Below, piece by piece: positions 52,531-61,564 of a DNA stretch of 64,000 bases. Source of the DNA: Sediminicola sp035798135 (GTDB lineage: Bacteria; Bacteroidota; Bacteroidia; Flavobacteriales; Flavobacteriaceae). Under the pieces are notes generated by a model. That model was given only the letters and a program-made list of their open reading frames with translations. It was not told the DNA's origin and did no database searches. The DNA lies in the NCBI GenBank assembly GCA_035798135.1, contig JAPFBR010000003.1:310001-374000 (forward strand). The letters are read 5' to 3'. The translations under genes were made by a program, and so were the position numbers. Each line of letters begins with the position of its first letter. The stretch's first letter is position 1.

Positions 52531-52619
52531 TATTTAGATTGAATAAATATAATTTTCGAATGCAAATATAAGACGCGCTTTAATATTCGCAAACTTTATT
52601 TATACTAAATCTAAATAAA
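52531..52619 (-). promoter_or_regulatory. Porin promoter flanked by two A/T-rich palindromes
   Basis: On the minus strand, TTG (complement of 52590-52592), 19 bases, then TATATTTG (complement of 52563-52570) forms the promoter. Site A is TATTTA-N7-TAAATA (52531-52549), just downstream of the start of transcription. Site B is TTTATTTA-N9-TAAATAAA (52595-52619), just upstream. Both contain AAATCTAAATAA or its inverse TTATTTAGATT, so they are related operators. The sequence resembles iron-box palindromes I remember from Bacteroidota iron-uptake genes, but I cannot check this. Confidence 0.5.
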
Positions 52620-52638
52620 AAATCTAATGAATTAAATA

Positions 52639-53505
52639 TCAATGATATAAAGAGAAAAGTTCCGTTGCTTTGTTGTAAGTAGCTTCAAAGGTCATCCAAT
52701 TTACATTGGTTTCCGCCTTTTCTTTAGTAAAGTAAGACAACATTTTTTCCGTGGGCATATTACCTGTCAGATCATCCTTGGCCATGGGACATCCCCCAAA
52801 GCCTTGAATTGCCCCGTCAAACCTCCGGCAGCCAGCCTTGTAGGCAGCGTCCACCTTTTCATGCCATTTCGTTGGGGTGGTATGTAAATGTGCCCCAAAT
52901 TCAATTTCGGGGAATTTTGGTATTAAATTTGAAAACAGGTAATTGATCACTTCCGGAGTGGAGGAACCAACCGTATCTGATAGTGACAATATCCTTACCC
53001 CCATACCTGCAAGTTTTTCGGTCCACTCCCCAACAATATCCACATCCCATGGATCGCCGTAAGGATTTCCAAAACCCATAGAAATATAGGTGACCACCTC
53101 CTTATTTGAGGCATTGGCCAAATTCAGGATTTCCTTTAGGGTCGTCACAGATTCTGCAATGGTTTTATGGGTGTTCCGCATCTGAAAATTTTCGGAAATG
53201 GAAAATGGATATCCTAAATAATCTACCGCATCGTGTTGACATGCATCCTCAGCTCCCCTTACATTGGCCACTATTGCCAAGAGCTTGCTCTGGGAATTTG
53301 AAAGATCCAGCCCTGCAAGAACCTCAGCAGTATCTATCATCTGCGGAATGGCCTTAGGGGAAACAAAACTACCAAAGTCGATGGTATCAAAACCACAACG
53401 CAATAGGCCTTGTATATACTTAATTTTGCTTTCCGTAGGGATAAAAGCTTTTATTCCCTGCATGGCATCTCTGGGACATTCTATGATTTTGACCTTTTCG
53501 GACAT
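52639..53505 (-). CDS. Hydroxymethylglutaryl-CoA lyase family protein
   Basis: This is a 288-residue HMGL-like TIM-barrel enzyme with IIECPRDAMQG (Arg and Asp for metal), FGSFVSPKAIPQM, FGAHLHTTP with the metal-binding His pair, and GGCPMAKDDLTGN, the signature Cys loop. It splits HMG-CoA into acetyl-CoA and acetoacetate in leucine breakdown. The wider family includes other acyl-CoA lyases, so the exact substrate is inferred. It is separated from the porin operon by the 122-base regulatory spacer and reads on the same strand. Confidence 0.9.
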   Translation of the reverse strand: MSEKVKIIECPRDAMQGIKAFIPTESKIKYIQGLLRCGFDTIDFGSFVSPKAIPQMIDTAEVLAGLDLSNSQSKLLAIVANVRGAEDACQHDAVDYLGYPFSISENFQMRNTHKTIAESVTTLKEILNLANASNKEVVTYISMGFGNPYGDPWDVDIVGEWTEKLAGMGVRILSLSDTVGSSTPEVINYLFSNLIPKFPEIEFGAHLHTTPTKWHEKVDAAYKAGCRRFDGAIQGFGGCPMAKDDLTGNMPTEKMLSYFTKEKAETNVNWMTFEATYNKATELFSLYH

Positions 53506-53537
53506 GAATAGTTTTTATGACAATTTCAAAATTACTA

Positions 53538-54164
53538 TTATTTATCGGAAAATAGGATATAAACCCCAATACCTATAAATACAATAATCTGTAACCATTT
53601 TAAAAACTGTCCTACTCCAGAATGTTTGGTGATATAATTTGAAATTGCTCCGGAAAGCAGTGCTATTAGACTAAAAATAATGAATGAAACGAACATAAAC
53701 AGCAAGCCCAATACATAAAATTGAATTACGGTGCTAAGATTTTTACTAAACAAAAATCCTGGAAAAAAGGCCAAGAAAAAGATGGTTACCTTAGGATTTA
53801 GGACATTCATAATAAATCCCTTTTTAAACAACTGAAACAGACCTTTTTTTGCAATATGGGATTCCCCTAAATGTATTTCGGGTGTACTCTTAAAAACCTT
53901 GTACGCCAAGAAAAACAAATAAAGCGCTCCTAATAATTTGATGGTAAAAAAGATACTGTCACTTTTCTTAATAATAGCAGAAACTCCAAAGGCCAATAAG
54001 GTGGTATGTATCAGGCAGCCTGATATCAATCCGGCAACCGTAGCCATCCCGAACTTCTTTCCGTAGGTAATGCTCTGCATCAACACGTATATGTTATCTG
54101 GCCCCGGGGCGACTGCCAAAGCAGCTGTTGCCATTACAAAGGCATATAAAATCTCGTAGTTCAA
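53538..54164 (-). CDS. LysE/RhtB family translocator
   Basis: This 208-residue protein has about six membrane helices. The N-terminal signature is AVAPGPDNIYVLMQSITYGKK, followed by GLISGCLIHTTLLAFGVSAI, the LysE/RhtB pattern, with a later KKGFIMNVLNPKV. It exports an amino acid or similar small molecule. Substrate cannot be told. It lies 33 bases downstream of the HMG-CoA lyase start region on the same strand and is followed on the other strand by a Dabb-domain gene. Confidence 0.93.
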   Translation of the reverse strand: MNYEILYAFVMATAALAVAPGPDNIYVLMQSITYGKKFGMATVAGLISGCLIHTTLLAFGVSAIIKKSDSIFFTIKLLGALYLFFLAYKVFKSTPEIHLGESHIAKKGLFQLFKKGFIMNVLNPKVTIFFLAFFPGFLFSKNLSTVIQFYVLGLLFMFVSFIIFSLIALLSGAISNYITKHSGVGQFLKWLQIIVFIGIGVYILFSDK

Positions 54165-54239
54165 TAGTTTGTTTTATAAATTCCAACATATAAATTAAAA
54201 AACACCATACTGGTATTTTTTCTATCTTGAACAAAAAAA

Positions 54240-54656
54240 ATGAAAGCTCTATTTTCTGTCCCCATTGCAATACTAATATTTGTGACACTAGGTTTTACCA
54301 CCCAAAATAAAATGAATCAATCCTTAAAATCAAACAACCCACAGGCCTTGGATAGTGTTTTAAGACATGTAGTTCTCTTTAAATTCAAGGAAGGTACTTC
54401 CAAATCCGACATAGCAACAATTGAAGCAGCTTTTAATGCCCTCCCTGGCAAAATAAAAACAATCTCTTCCTTTGAATGGGGCTTAAACAATAGTCCAGAG
54501 GGGCTAAACAAGGGATTTACACATTGTTATTTATTAACCTTTAAAACTGAAGCAGACCGTAGTATCTATCTTCCACATCCAGATCATAAAGCTTTTGGAG
54601 CTGTACTTACCCCACATCTTGAAGATGTGCTAGTGGTAGATTATTGGACACATTAG
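54240..54656 (+). CDS. Dabb (stress-responsive alpha/beta barrel) domain protein
   Basis: This is a 138-residue protein with a hydrophobic N terminus (about 3-20) that could be a signal or anchor. The Dabb domain starts at LRHVVLFKFKEGTS and has SSFEWGLNNSPEG and THCYLLTFKTEADR, ending with HPDHKAFGAVLTPHLEDV (the conserved His-Pro pair). Such dimers bind small ligands or act as simple catalysts; here it is exported, which is not the norm. No operon partner is evident. Confidence 0.85.
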   Translation: MKALFSVPIAILIFVTLGFTTQNKMNQSLKSNNPQALDSVLRHVVLFKFKEGTSKSDIATIEAAFNALPGKIKTISSFEWGLNNSPEGLNKGFTHCYLLTFKTEADRSIYLPHPDHKAFGAVLTPHLEDVLVVDYWTH

Positions 54657-54669
54657 TATGTGTTGTTTG

Positions 54670-55710
54670 TTAAATCTGTGCCTTTAAAATGGCCTTGTTT
54701 ATTTTCTTGGCCAGACTTGGTCCTTCATAAACAAAACCTGTCCAGACTTGAACAAGATCTGCCCCTGCCTCTAATTTTTCCAAGGCGTCCTCTGCAGAGT
54801 GTATGCCTCCTACCCCAATAATAGGAAATGCTTTATTGCTTTTCTCGGAAAGAAATCGGATTACTTCCGTACTCCTCTTGGCCAATGGCTTTCCACTTAA
54901 TCCACCCATTTCCTCAGTAAGGGTAAGATGTGATTTTAAATTTTCCCTACCTATTGTTGTATTGGTAGCGATAATACCATCTATTTTTGTGTCGGCAACA
55001 ATCTGAATAATATCCAACAACTGGCTGTCTGTTAGATCTGGGGCTATTTTTAAGAGGATAGGTTTTTCTTTTACTTCCATTTTCAAAGCTAGTTTGGTAT
55101 TCTCCTTTTTTAGCTCCTTCAACAAGGCGGTCAATGGCTTTTTATCTTGCAGCTCCCTTAACCCTGGAGTATTTGGGGAACTCACATTTACAACAAAATA
55201 GTCCACAACATCAAAAAGGGCATCAAAGCAAACCAAATAATCCCTTACCGCTTCCTTATTTGGGGTCACTTTATTTTTTCCAATATTCCCTCCTATAAGG
55301 ACTTTATGGTCCTTTTTTAATTGTTCCACAGCATCAAAGACACCAAGGTTATTAAAGCCCATTCTGTTGATAATTGCCTTATCATCTGTGAGGCGAAACA
55401 GTCTTTTTTTGGGATTTCCATCTTGAGGTTTGGGGGTTAGTGTTCCAATCTCTACAAAACCAAATCCAAAATTTGCCAACTCATTGTAAAGCACAGCATT
55501 CTTGTCGAAACCTGCCGCTAAACCTACCGGGTTTTTGAATTTTAATCCAAACACTTCCCGTTCCAATCTTGGGTCTTCCAAAACATAAAGAGATCTGAAC
55601 AATCCTGAAAAACCAAGTTTGGAAAATAACTTGATCATGGTGAATGAAAAATGATGGACCATTTCTGGATTGAAGAGAAAAAATAAGGGTCTTAGGATGA
55701 GTTTGTACAT
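54670..55710 (-). CDS. pyrD: Dihydroorotate dehydrogenase, quinone type (class 2)
   Basis: This is a 346-residue flavin enzyme with the membrane-contacting N-terminal helix pair (about 1-40). Motifs are FKNPVGLAAGFDKNA, VNVSSPNTPGLRELQ with the catalytic Ser of class 2 enzymes, KIAPDLTDSQL, and GGIHSAEDALEKLEAGADLV in the C-terminal phosphate site. It oxidises dihydroorotate to orotate with electrons to quinone in pyrimidine synthesis. A TATTTTTG -7 box (complement of 55731-55738) precedes it by about 20 bases. Confidence 0.97.
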   Translation of the reverse strand: MYKLILRPLFFLFNPEMVHHFSFTMIKLFSKLGFSGLFRSLYVLEDPRLEREVFGLKFKNPVGLAAGFDKNAVLYNELANFGFGFVEIGTLTPKPQDGNPKKRLFRLTDDKAIINRMGFNNLGVFDAVEQLKKDHKVLIGGNIGKNKVTPNKEAVRDYLVCFDALFDVVDYFVVNVSSPNTPGLRELQDKKPLTALLKELKKENTKLALKMEVKEKPILLKIAPDLTDSQLLDIIQIVADTKIDGIIATNTTIGRENLKSHLTLTEEMGGLSGKPLAKRSTEVIRFLSEKSNKAFPIIGVGGIHSAEDALEKLEAGADLVQVWTGFVYEGPSLAKKINKAILKAQI

Positions 55711-55796
55711 GAATTCCTTTAAAATTTTAACAAAAATACAAACTCATAACTGGAAGCCATAGGTATCATCACTAATTTATTAACATCTAGATAAAG

Positions 55797-56216
55797 TTAT
55801 TCAGGGATAGGTTCAATTTTCAAAGGAGTCCTTACAGCTTCATGGCACAATTCAATATATCTTTGGAATTGTTTCTGGTTAAAAAGGGCTAAAAGCCTTT
55901 GATCATAGGATCTGGAGATTTGAACTATTTTACTTTCCAATACCTTAAATTTTACGGCCAAATCGGTTAATTCCTCCTGTGTGCTTTGTGGATGGGTCTC
56001 CAAAAGTTTTTTGATTTGTTCTTCTATTGGCGAGGTCTCCAAGTCAAGTGCAGACCTTAGCTCATTCATCTTTGTAACCTGCTCTGCATTCAACTGAAAA
56101 ACTTGAATAATGGTCTCGGCATCCCTACCCCCTATCCCCAAGGTACACTCTTGGGCTATTCCCAAACTAAATAGGAAAAATATCAATACAAATGCTTTAC
56201 CTTCTTTTAACCACAT
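55797..56216 (-). CDS. Exported Spy/CpxP-like protein of unknown function
   Basis: This protein of about 139 residues has a signal peptide (1-22, ending AQ). The mature part is all-helical with long charged helices (EQVTKMNELRSALDLETS and IEEQIKKLLETHPQS) and a late NQKQFQRYIELC segment. The pattern of a short helical chaperone-like fold with polar helix repeats is like the Spy/CpxP and Zn-resistance families, but the LTxxQ pair is not clear. I set the start at 56216. It stands alone near the TonB-dependent receptor gene, without overlap. Confidence 0.6.
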   Translation of the reverse strand: MWLKEGKAFVLIFFLFSLGIAQECTLGIGGRDAETIIQVFQLNAEQVTKMNELRSALDLETSPIEEQIKKLLETHPQSTQEELTDLAVKFKVLESKIVQISRSYDQRLLALFNQKQFQRYIELCHEAVRTPLKIEPIPE

Positions 56217-56317
56217 ATCCTTACAAACTATTAATGGGTTTGAGGTGCTAAGATATAAACAGAATTCCATAATTTAAGGCTTGATTTCAACTAAATGACT
56301 CCCAAGGAGGTATAAAA

Positions 56318-56348
56318 AAGGGCCACTTCTAGAAGTGGCCCTTAGTAA
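56318..56348 (-). terminator. Terminator of the TonB-dependent receptor gene
   Basis: The perfect palindrome AAGGGCCACTTCT / AGAAGTGGCCCTT (56318-56343) lies just past the receptor stop codon (56367) and is followed by T-rich sequence on the minus strand. Confidence 0.75.
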
Positions 56349-56366
56349 TAATGCTTATTGTATTTA

Positions 56367-59225
56367 TTATTTAAGTGTAAAACTTATACGAGCGAATAAG
56401 AAACGTCCCCCGATTCCAAATTGCTGTGCCCTTCTAGACCAATCGAAACGTCCATCACTACGGTTACCAAAAGACGCTTCAGCCCTATCAGGATAGATAT
56501 CTAAGAGGTTATTGGCCCCTATTGTAAATGTAAGGGCATCAGTAGCCTTATATCCCACGGACAAATCGGTCACCACTTTCGTGCTGAATACTTGTTGATT
56601 GGCGATAGTAGTTGTAGCTTCGGTCACCTCTCCAAAATATACATTTCGTAAAAAGATGATGAATTTATCAGACGTAAGGCTATTGGACAGGTTGATCTTT
56701 GTTCTTGGAACGGCTTCCTCCAAATACACTCTACTATCCTCTGGAAAATAAGTGTCTACTAGACCCGCATTCCGCAATACTTCGGAGGCATTGATATCCC
56801 CAACTTTTTTAGTCTTGGAAAAAGTACCTGCCAAATCTGATTTTAATCGCCATGAGGCGCCCAAACCTGTCTTATGTGTAATCACTACATCCAACCCTTT
56901 AGATTCCGTATCTATCGCATTGGCAAAGAAGGAGGCTGCGTCAGCACCCGCTTTGATTAATAGGTTATCCAACTCTGTTCCAGTACCGGGACCTGCAAAT
57001 TGCCCAGTATAAACCACCCTATCATCAATCTTAACAATATAACCATCAACCGTTACCGATAAATTGGCATCGGGAATATTGGCTGTCATTCCCAAACTCA
57101 AACTGCTGGAAGTTTCTTCTTTTAACTGTGGTATTCCTAATAAGTCCGCAGCCCTACTATCATTGGCAAAAGTCCCCACATCTGAGGGATTCCCAAAATT
57201 GTCGAATATTGTAGAGGTAGAATTAAAATTGATCTGATGTAAAGAAGGTGCCCTAAAACCGGTATTTACAGCTCCCCGAATATTAAAATTATCGGTCACT
57301 TTGTAACGTGTTGCCAACTTGAAATTTATGGTAGATCCAAAATCACTGTAATTTTCAAATCTCGCTGCGAAACTGGCCAGAAAAGCTTCTGAAAAGTCGG
57401 ACTCCACATCAAAATAACCCGCCACACTACTACGACCTCTTGATAAGGCATTACTTGGTGCAAAGCCAGGAAAAACTTGCGATCCCAATGGCCTAGCCTC
57501 GCCAAAGAAATCCTGTGAAGGTTGTTGGGAAGATATTTTAATTAATTGTCCATCAGCCGTATATTGCCCATAAGAAGCTTCTTCCCCAGCGACAATCTCG
57601 TAGTTCTCCACTCTATATTCTGCACCAAAAGCAATATTTAGCCCGGACATCACATCATCAAAAAATTGTGTAACATCTAAATTGGTCGTATTCTGTGCAA
57701 AGGAAAACCCACCAGCATCAAAAGTAGTTGGCGAAGCATTCTGTAAAGAGGCATTGAAGGTATTATCAATGGTATACAAAAAGGCATTTTTTCCATAGGT
57801 ATTACTAAAATCAACGTCCCAATCCCCTACAACCCCTTTTATACCAAGGGATATTGATCTATCCTTGATGTTGGAATTAATCTCCGGAAGAAAACCATTA
57901 ATATAAGCTGGAGTATAGGTTCTTGCCTGATTTGGTAATCTATAAAAACCTGCAGAATTACCTGTTCTGGAACTTATCCCGGCAAACGAGTACACCTCAG
58001 TTCCATTATCATCCACGGGTAAGGAAAAGTTGACAAACAAACGCCCTCCTCTTAAGGCGGATTGTCCTACTCTCATGTTATAATCACTCCGTTGTTGCCC
58101 TCTTGCAGCAAGTTCCGCCTCCGTGTTATTTGCAGACAATAAAGTTCTTAGTTCCTCTTTGGTCGTAGCCCCATTTCGATTGATACCTGCTTGATCTGTA
58201 TATTGTATGACATCGTTTACGTCATCATCCAACAAATTAGCAATATTGTAACCATCGTTATCGGCAACTCTTTCCACTGTATTGTATAAATTAAAGATGG
58301 AGCCTTCCCACTCCTTCATTCGGCCATAATCTTCACGCACATCAAAATCCCCGGAAAAAGTCAAAAACCCACCATTATCTCCCAAAGGAAGGCCATAACT
58401 TCCTGCTATGTTCGTGGTTTCTCCATCTACCCCGCCAGTTTGATCATTGGTATTTTTGGAGAAGTTGGCGCCTGTAGTGACTGTAGTGGTCAATTCATTG
58501 ACCGATGTATTCAACACAATATTGATTACCCCAGCAATGGCATCGGAACCATACTGTGCGGCGGCTCCATCACGTAGAACTTCTATTCTCTGAATAGCTG
58601 CGGCAGGAATGGCATTTAAATCCGTTCCCACACTACCTCTACCGAAAGTACCATTTACGTTTACCAAGGAGGAGGTATGTCGTCTTTTACCATTGATTAA
58701 AACAAGTACTTGATCTGGCCCTAAGCCCCGCAAAGAAGCAGGATCAATATGGTCTGTTCCATCAGATATGGTTTGTGTATTTGAAGTAAAGGAAGGAGCA
58801 ACATAATTCAATATCTGGTTCAAGTTAACTTGTGGAGCCACATTATTTAGTTCTTTCATATCTATAACATCCACTGGAACAGCACTTTCTGTGGCTGTCC
58901 TATTAGGGTTACGAGATCCAACTAAGATCACCTCTGATAAGGCAACCCCTGAAAGCAAAGTGACTTGCATTGCTGTACTTGTGGCCGGAATTTCTTTCTT
59001 TTCAAAACCAATGTACGAGAAAACCAGAATATCCCCAACCTCGGCATTTATGGAAAATTTTCCATCAAAATCGGTAGTTGTACCTGTAGTGGTACCCTTC
59101 TTTACAACGGAGGCACCAGCCAGAGGTGACCCTTCATCGTCTAAAACGGTTCCTGTAATTTGAGCACTAGCTATGCTAAGTATGCCCAAAAAAAGTACCA
59201 TAAAAATCGAGTAATTTTTCTTCAT
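56367..59225 (-). CDS. TonB-dependent outer-membrane receptor with CarboxypepD_reg-like domain
   Basis: This is a protein of about 952 residues. It has a signal peptide (1-20, ending ASA), a CarboxypepD_reg-like beta-sandwich (about 22-100, QITGTVLDDEGSPLAGASVV), a plug domain (VPVDVIDMKELNN and DPASLRGLGPDQVLVLINGK), and a 22-stranded barrel ending ARISFTLK. It imports a large solute across the outer membrane with energy from TonB. No SusD-like partner is encoded next to it, so it is not a polysaccharide-utilisation pair. I set the start at 59225, MKKNYSIFMVLF. The substrate is unknown. Confidence 0.95.
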   Translation of the reverse strand: MKKNYSIFMVLFLGILSIASAQITGTVLDDEGSPLAGASVVKKGTTTGTTTDFDGKFSINAEVGDILVFSYIGFEKKEIPATSTAMQVTLLSGVALSEVILVGSRNPNRTATESAVPVDVIDMKELNNVAPQVNLNQILNYVAPSFTSNTQTISDGTDHIDPASLRGLGPDQVLVLINGKRRHTSSLVNVNGTFGRGSVGTDLNAIPAAAIQRIEVLRDGAAAQYGSDAIAGVINIVLNTSVNELTTTVTTGANFSKNTNDQTGGVDGETTNIAGSYGLPLGDNGGFLTFSGDFDVREDYGRMKEWEGSIFNLYNTVERVADNDGYNIANLLDDDVNDVIQYTDQAGINRNGATTKEELRTLLSANNTEAELAARGQQRSDYNMRVGQSALRGGRLFVNFSLPVDDNGTEVYSFAGISSRTGNSAGFYRLPNQARTYTPAYINGFLPEINSNIKDRSISLGIKGVVGDWDVDFSNTYGKNAFLYTIDNTFNASLQNASPTTFDAGGFSFAQNTTNLDVTQFFDDVMSGLNIAFGAEYRVENYEIVAGEEASYGQYTADGQLIKISSQQPSQDFFGEARPLGSQVFPGFAPSNALSRGRSSVAGYFDVESDFSEAFLASFAARFENYSDFGSTINFKLATRYKVTDNFNIRGAVNTGFRAPSLHQINFNSTSTIFDNFGNPSDVGTFANDSRAADLLGIPQLKEETSSSLSLGMTANIPDANLSVTVDGYIVKIDDRVVYTGQFAGPGTGTELDNLLIKAGADAASFFANAIDTESKGLDVVITHKTGLGASWRLKSDLAGTFSKTKKVGDINASEVLRNAGLVDTYFPEDSRVYLEEAVPRTKINLSNSLTSDKFIIFLRNVYFGEVTEATTTIANQQVFSTKVVTDLSVGYKATDALTFTIGANNLLDIYPDRAEASFGNRSDGRFDWSRRAQQFGIGGRFLFARISFTLK

Positions 59226-59331
59226 AATAGTGTTATTTGAGTTAATAATCATTGTATAAGGTAAGGTTTTTATGTTAAACCCTTGATAATCAGAAAAATA
59301 ATAGTTTTGTTTTGAGGTGTTTTGAAAATAA

Positions 59332-59359
59332 TTGAACTTGAATCAAAATTGTATTTTTG
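59332..59359 (+). promoter_or_regulatory. Promoter of pepT
   Basis: TTG (59332-59334), 17 bases, then TATTTTTG (59352-59359) matches the flavobacterial consensus. The pepT ATG lies 15 bases further on. A second partial match (TAGTTTTG at 59302-59309) lies upstream. Confidence 0.6.
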
Positions 59360-59373
59360 AACAAAAAGAAACC

Positions 59374-60600
59374 ATGCAGCATATCATAGACAGATTTATC
59401 AATTATGTATCCATAGACACCCAAAGTGATCCTAGTTCCAACACTACACCAAGTACTTCCAAGCAATGGAATTTGGCTAATAAGTTGGTTGAGGAATTAA
59501 AAGGGATAGGGATGCAGGATGTTACCATTGATGAAAATGCCTATATCATGGCAACCTTACCAAGCAATACTGAAAAACAAGTCCCAGTCATAGGCTTTAT
59601 TTCCCATTTTGATACTTCCCCTGATTTTAGCGGAACCAATGTGAAACCACAGATTATTCGGAATTATGATGGGCAGGATATTGTCCTTAATAAAGAAAAG
59701 GGAATAATTTTGTCGCCTTCTTATTTCGATGATCTGTTATTGTATAAGAACCAGACCCTCATTACTACAGATGGCACTACCTTGTTAGGGGCCGATGATA
59801 AGGCAGGGGTTACAGAAATTGTAACCGCTATGGAATACCTGATCGACCATCCCGAAATAAAGCATGGAAAAATAAGGGTTGGCTTTACACCCGATGAGGA
59901 AATTGGCCGAGGTGCACATAAATTTGATGTTGCCAAATTTGGAGCTGATTGGGCCTATACCATGGATGGCAGCCAAATTGGCGAATTGGAATACGAGAAT
60001 TTCAACGCGGCCGAAGCAAAAATAGCTATTCATGGAAAAAGTGTTCATCCAGGATATGCCAAAGGTAAAATGGTAAACGCCATTTTGATAGCACAAGAAT
60101 TTCTGAGCCTGTTACCAGTAGAAGAAGTACCCCATAAAACTTCGGGACGGGAAGGTTTCTTCCATGTGCACCACATACAGGGAGAAATTGAATTGGCATC
60201 AATTGAATTGATCATTAGGGATCACGACCTGGCACTTTTTGAAGGACGAAAAAAAGCTTTACATAACATTATAGCAAAGTTGAACGATCTATATGGCAAT
60301 TGCCTAACCTTGGAAATAAACGACCAATATTTCAATATGAAGGAAAAGGTAGAGCCAGTATTCCATATTGTAAAATTAGCTCAAGAGGCTATGGAAGCTA
60401 TTGGAATTACCCCAATACTAAAACCTATACGTGGAGGTACGGACGGTTCCCAATTAAGCTATATGGGGCTACCTTGCCCTAACATCTTTGCGGGAGGTCA
60501 TAATTTCCACGGGAAATACGAATACGTTCCCGTTGAAAGCATGCAAAAAGCGATAGAGGTAATTGTTAAGATATGTGAATTGAATTGCACCAAAAACTAA
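59374..60600 (+). CDS. pepT: Peptidase T (tripeptide aminopeptidase)
   Basis: This 408-residue M20B enzyme has the full zinc site: His in GFISHFDTSPDF, the bridging Asp in GADDKAGVTEIV, EE in TPDEEIGRGAHKFD, the Asp of YTMDGSQIG and a C-terminal GGHNFHGKYEYV. It removes the N-terminal residue from tripeptides in the cytoplasm. I set the start at the ATG 59374; an earlier TTG at 59332 is part of the promoter. The next gene starts five bases after its stop. Confidence 0.96.
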   Translation: MQHIIDRFINYVSIDTQSDPSSNTTPSTSKQWNLANKLVEELKGIGMQDVTIDENAYIMATLPSNTEKQVPVIGFISHFDTSPDFSGTNVKPQIIRNYDGQDIVLNKEKGIILSPSYFDDLLLYKNQTLITTDGTTLLGADDKAGVTEIVTAMEYLIDHPEIKHGKIRVGFTPDEEIGRGAHKFDVAKFGADWAYTMDGSQIGELEYENFNAAEAKIAIHGKSVHPGYAKGKMVNAILIAQEFLSLLPVEEVPHKTSGREGFFHVHHIQGEIELASIELIIRDHDLALFEGRKKALHNIIAKLNDLYGNCLTLEINDQYFNMKEKVEPVFHIVKLAQEAMEAIGITPILKPIRGGTDGSQLSYMGLPCPNIFAGGHNFHGKYEYVPVESMQKAIEVIVKICELNCTKN

Positions 60601-60605
60601 TCAAG

Positions 60606-61196
60606 ATGGACACGGCAGAAAAAATAGAGGCATTCTATGACAAGGAGCATCCTTTTAAGGATGGGATTGCCCTTTTACGTAGTTTGGCCAAACAAACAGA
60701 ATTGACAGAAACTTTAAAATGGGGTGCACCAATCTACACAATTGACAACAAAAATGTTTTGGGAATCATAGCCTTCAAGGAATATTTTGGCCTTTGGTTC
60801 TTCAATGGTGTATTCTTAACAGATCCTAATCGGGTACTGGAAAATGCCCAAGAGGGAAAAACCAAAGCGATGAGGCATTGGAAATTTAGCTCTATTGAAA
60901 AGGTTGATAAAAAAGCGGTTCTTCAATATATGGAAGAAGCCATATCCAATCAGAAAAAAGGCAAGGTGCTTCAAAAAGAAAAAAGCAACACCTTAAAAAT
61001 ACCACTTCTGTTGAAAGAAGCGCTGGAAAAAGATCTTGAGGCAAATAGACAGTTTCGATTGCTTACCCCTTATAAGCAGAGAGAATACTTTGAATATATT
61101 TCTACTGCAAAACAAGAGAAGACCAAACTTTCCAGGTTGGAAAAAAGCTTGCCACTTATTTTAAAGGGCATTGGCTTACATGATAAGTATAGATAG
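60606..61196 (+). CDS. YdeI/OmpD-associated family protein with DUF1801 domain
   Basis: This is a protein of about 196 residues. The DUF1801 part has TAEKIEAFYDKEHPF and TETLKWGAPIYTIDNKN (the Trp-Gly-Pro-Tyr centre), and the YdeI-like C-terminal part has LLKEALEKDLEANRQFRLLT followed by a YKQREYFEYISTAKQEKTK helix. The role is unknown. The family occurs with bacteriocin or stress functions, but the link is weak. I set the start at 60606; an in-frame TTG within pepT (60585) is less likely. It follows pepT directly. Confidence 0.85.
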   Translation: MDTAEKIEAFYDKEHPFKDGIALLRSLAKQTELTETLKWGAPIYTIDNKNVLGIIAFKEYFGLWFFNGVFLTDPNRVLENAQEGKTKAMRHWKFSSIEKVDKKAVLQYMEEAISNQKKGKVLQKEKSNTLKIPLLLKEALEKDLEANRQFRLLTPYKQREYFEYISTAKQEKTKLSRLEKSLPLILKGIGLHDKYR

Positions 61197-61210
61197 TAAT
61201 GCCTAAAACA

Positions 61211-61245
61211 AAAAAAAACCGAAGATAAAATCTTCGGTTTTTTTA
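61211..61245. terminator. Bidirectional terminator
   Basis: The stem ACCGAAGAT / ATCTTCGGT is flanked by A and T runs at 61211-61245, between the YdeI-like and yajC genes, which are convergent. Confidence 0.85.
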
Positions 61246-61262
61246 TAAGTAATTAAAAGAAT

Positions 61263-61556
61263 TTATTTCTTTTCTGGCTCTGGAGCGTTTAGCTTTTTGC
61301 TCATCTCCATAGAAATAGAAGAACGATCAAATTTGATCTTACCCGCCATGGTCTCCAAAATACAAGAAAAATCCTTGTCGCTCAGTTCCATGATCTTGCC
61401 GTGCATACCACTTTTGGTAATTACTTTATCTCCCTTCTTTAATTGTTCTGCAAATTTCTTCTCATCTTTTTGACGTTTCATTTGTGGGCGTATCATAAAA
61501 AAATAGGCCACCACAAATATTAATATAAGAGGAATAAATGGATATTGTTCTAACAT
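61263..61556 (-). CDS. yajC: Preprotein translocase subunit YajC
   Basis: This is a 97-residue inner-membrane protein with one N-terminal helix (about 5-22, FIPLILIFVVAYFFMIRPQ). The conserved PQMKRQKDEKKFAEQLKKGD cap follows, then a beta part with ITKSGMHGKIMELSDKDF. It joins SecDF to help protein export. It is separated from the DUF1573 lipoprotein by eight bases and the nusB gene is just beyond, the usual order in Bacteroidota. Confidence 0.95.
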   Translation of the reverse strand: MLEQYPFIPLILIFVVAYFFMIRPQMKRQKDEKKFAEQLKKGDKVITKSGMHGKIMELSDKDFSCILETMAGKIKFDRSSISMEMSKKLNAPEPEKK

Positions 61557-61564
61557 TTTTTAAA

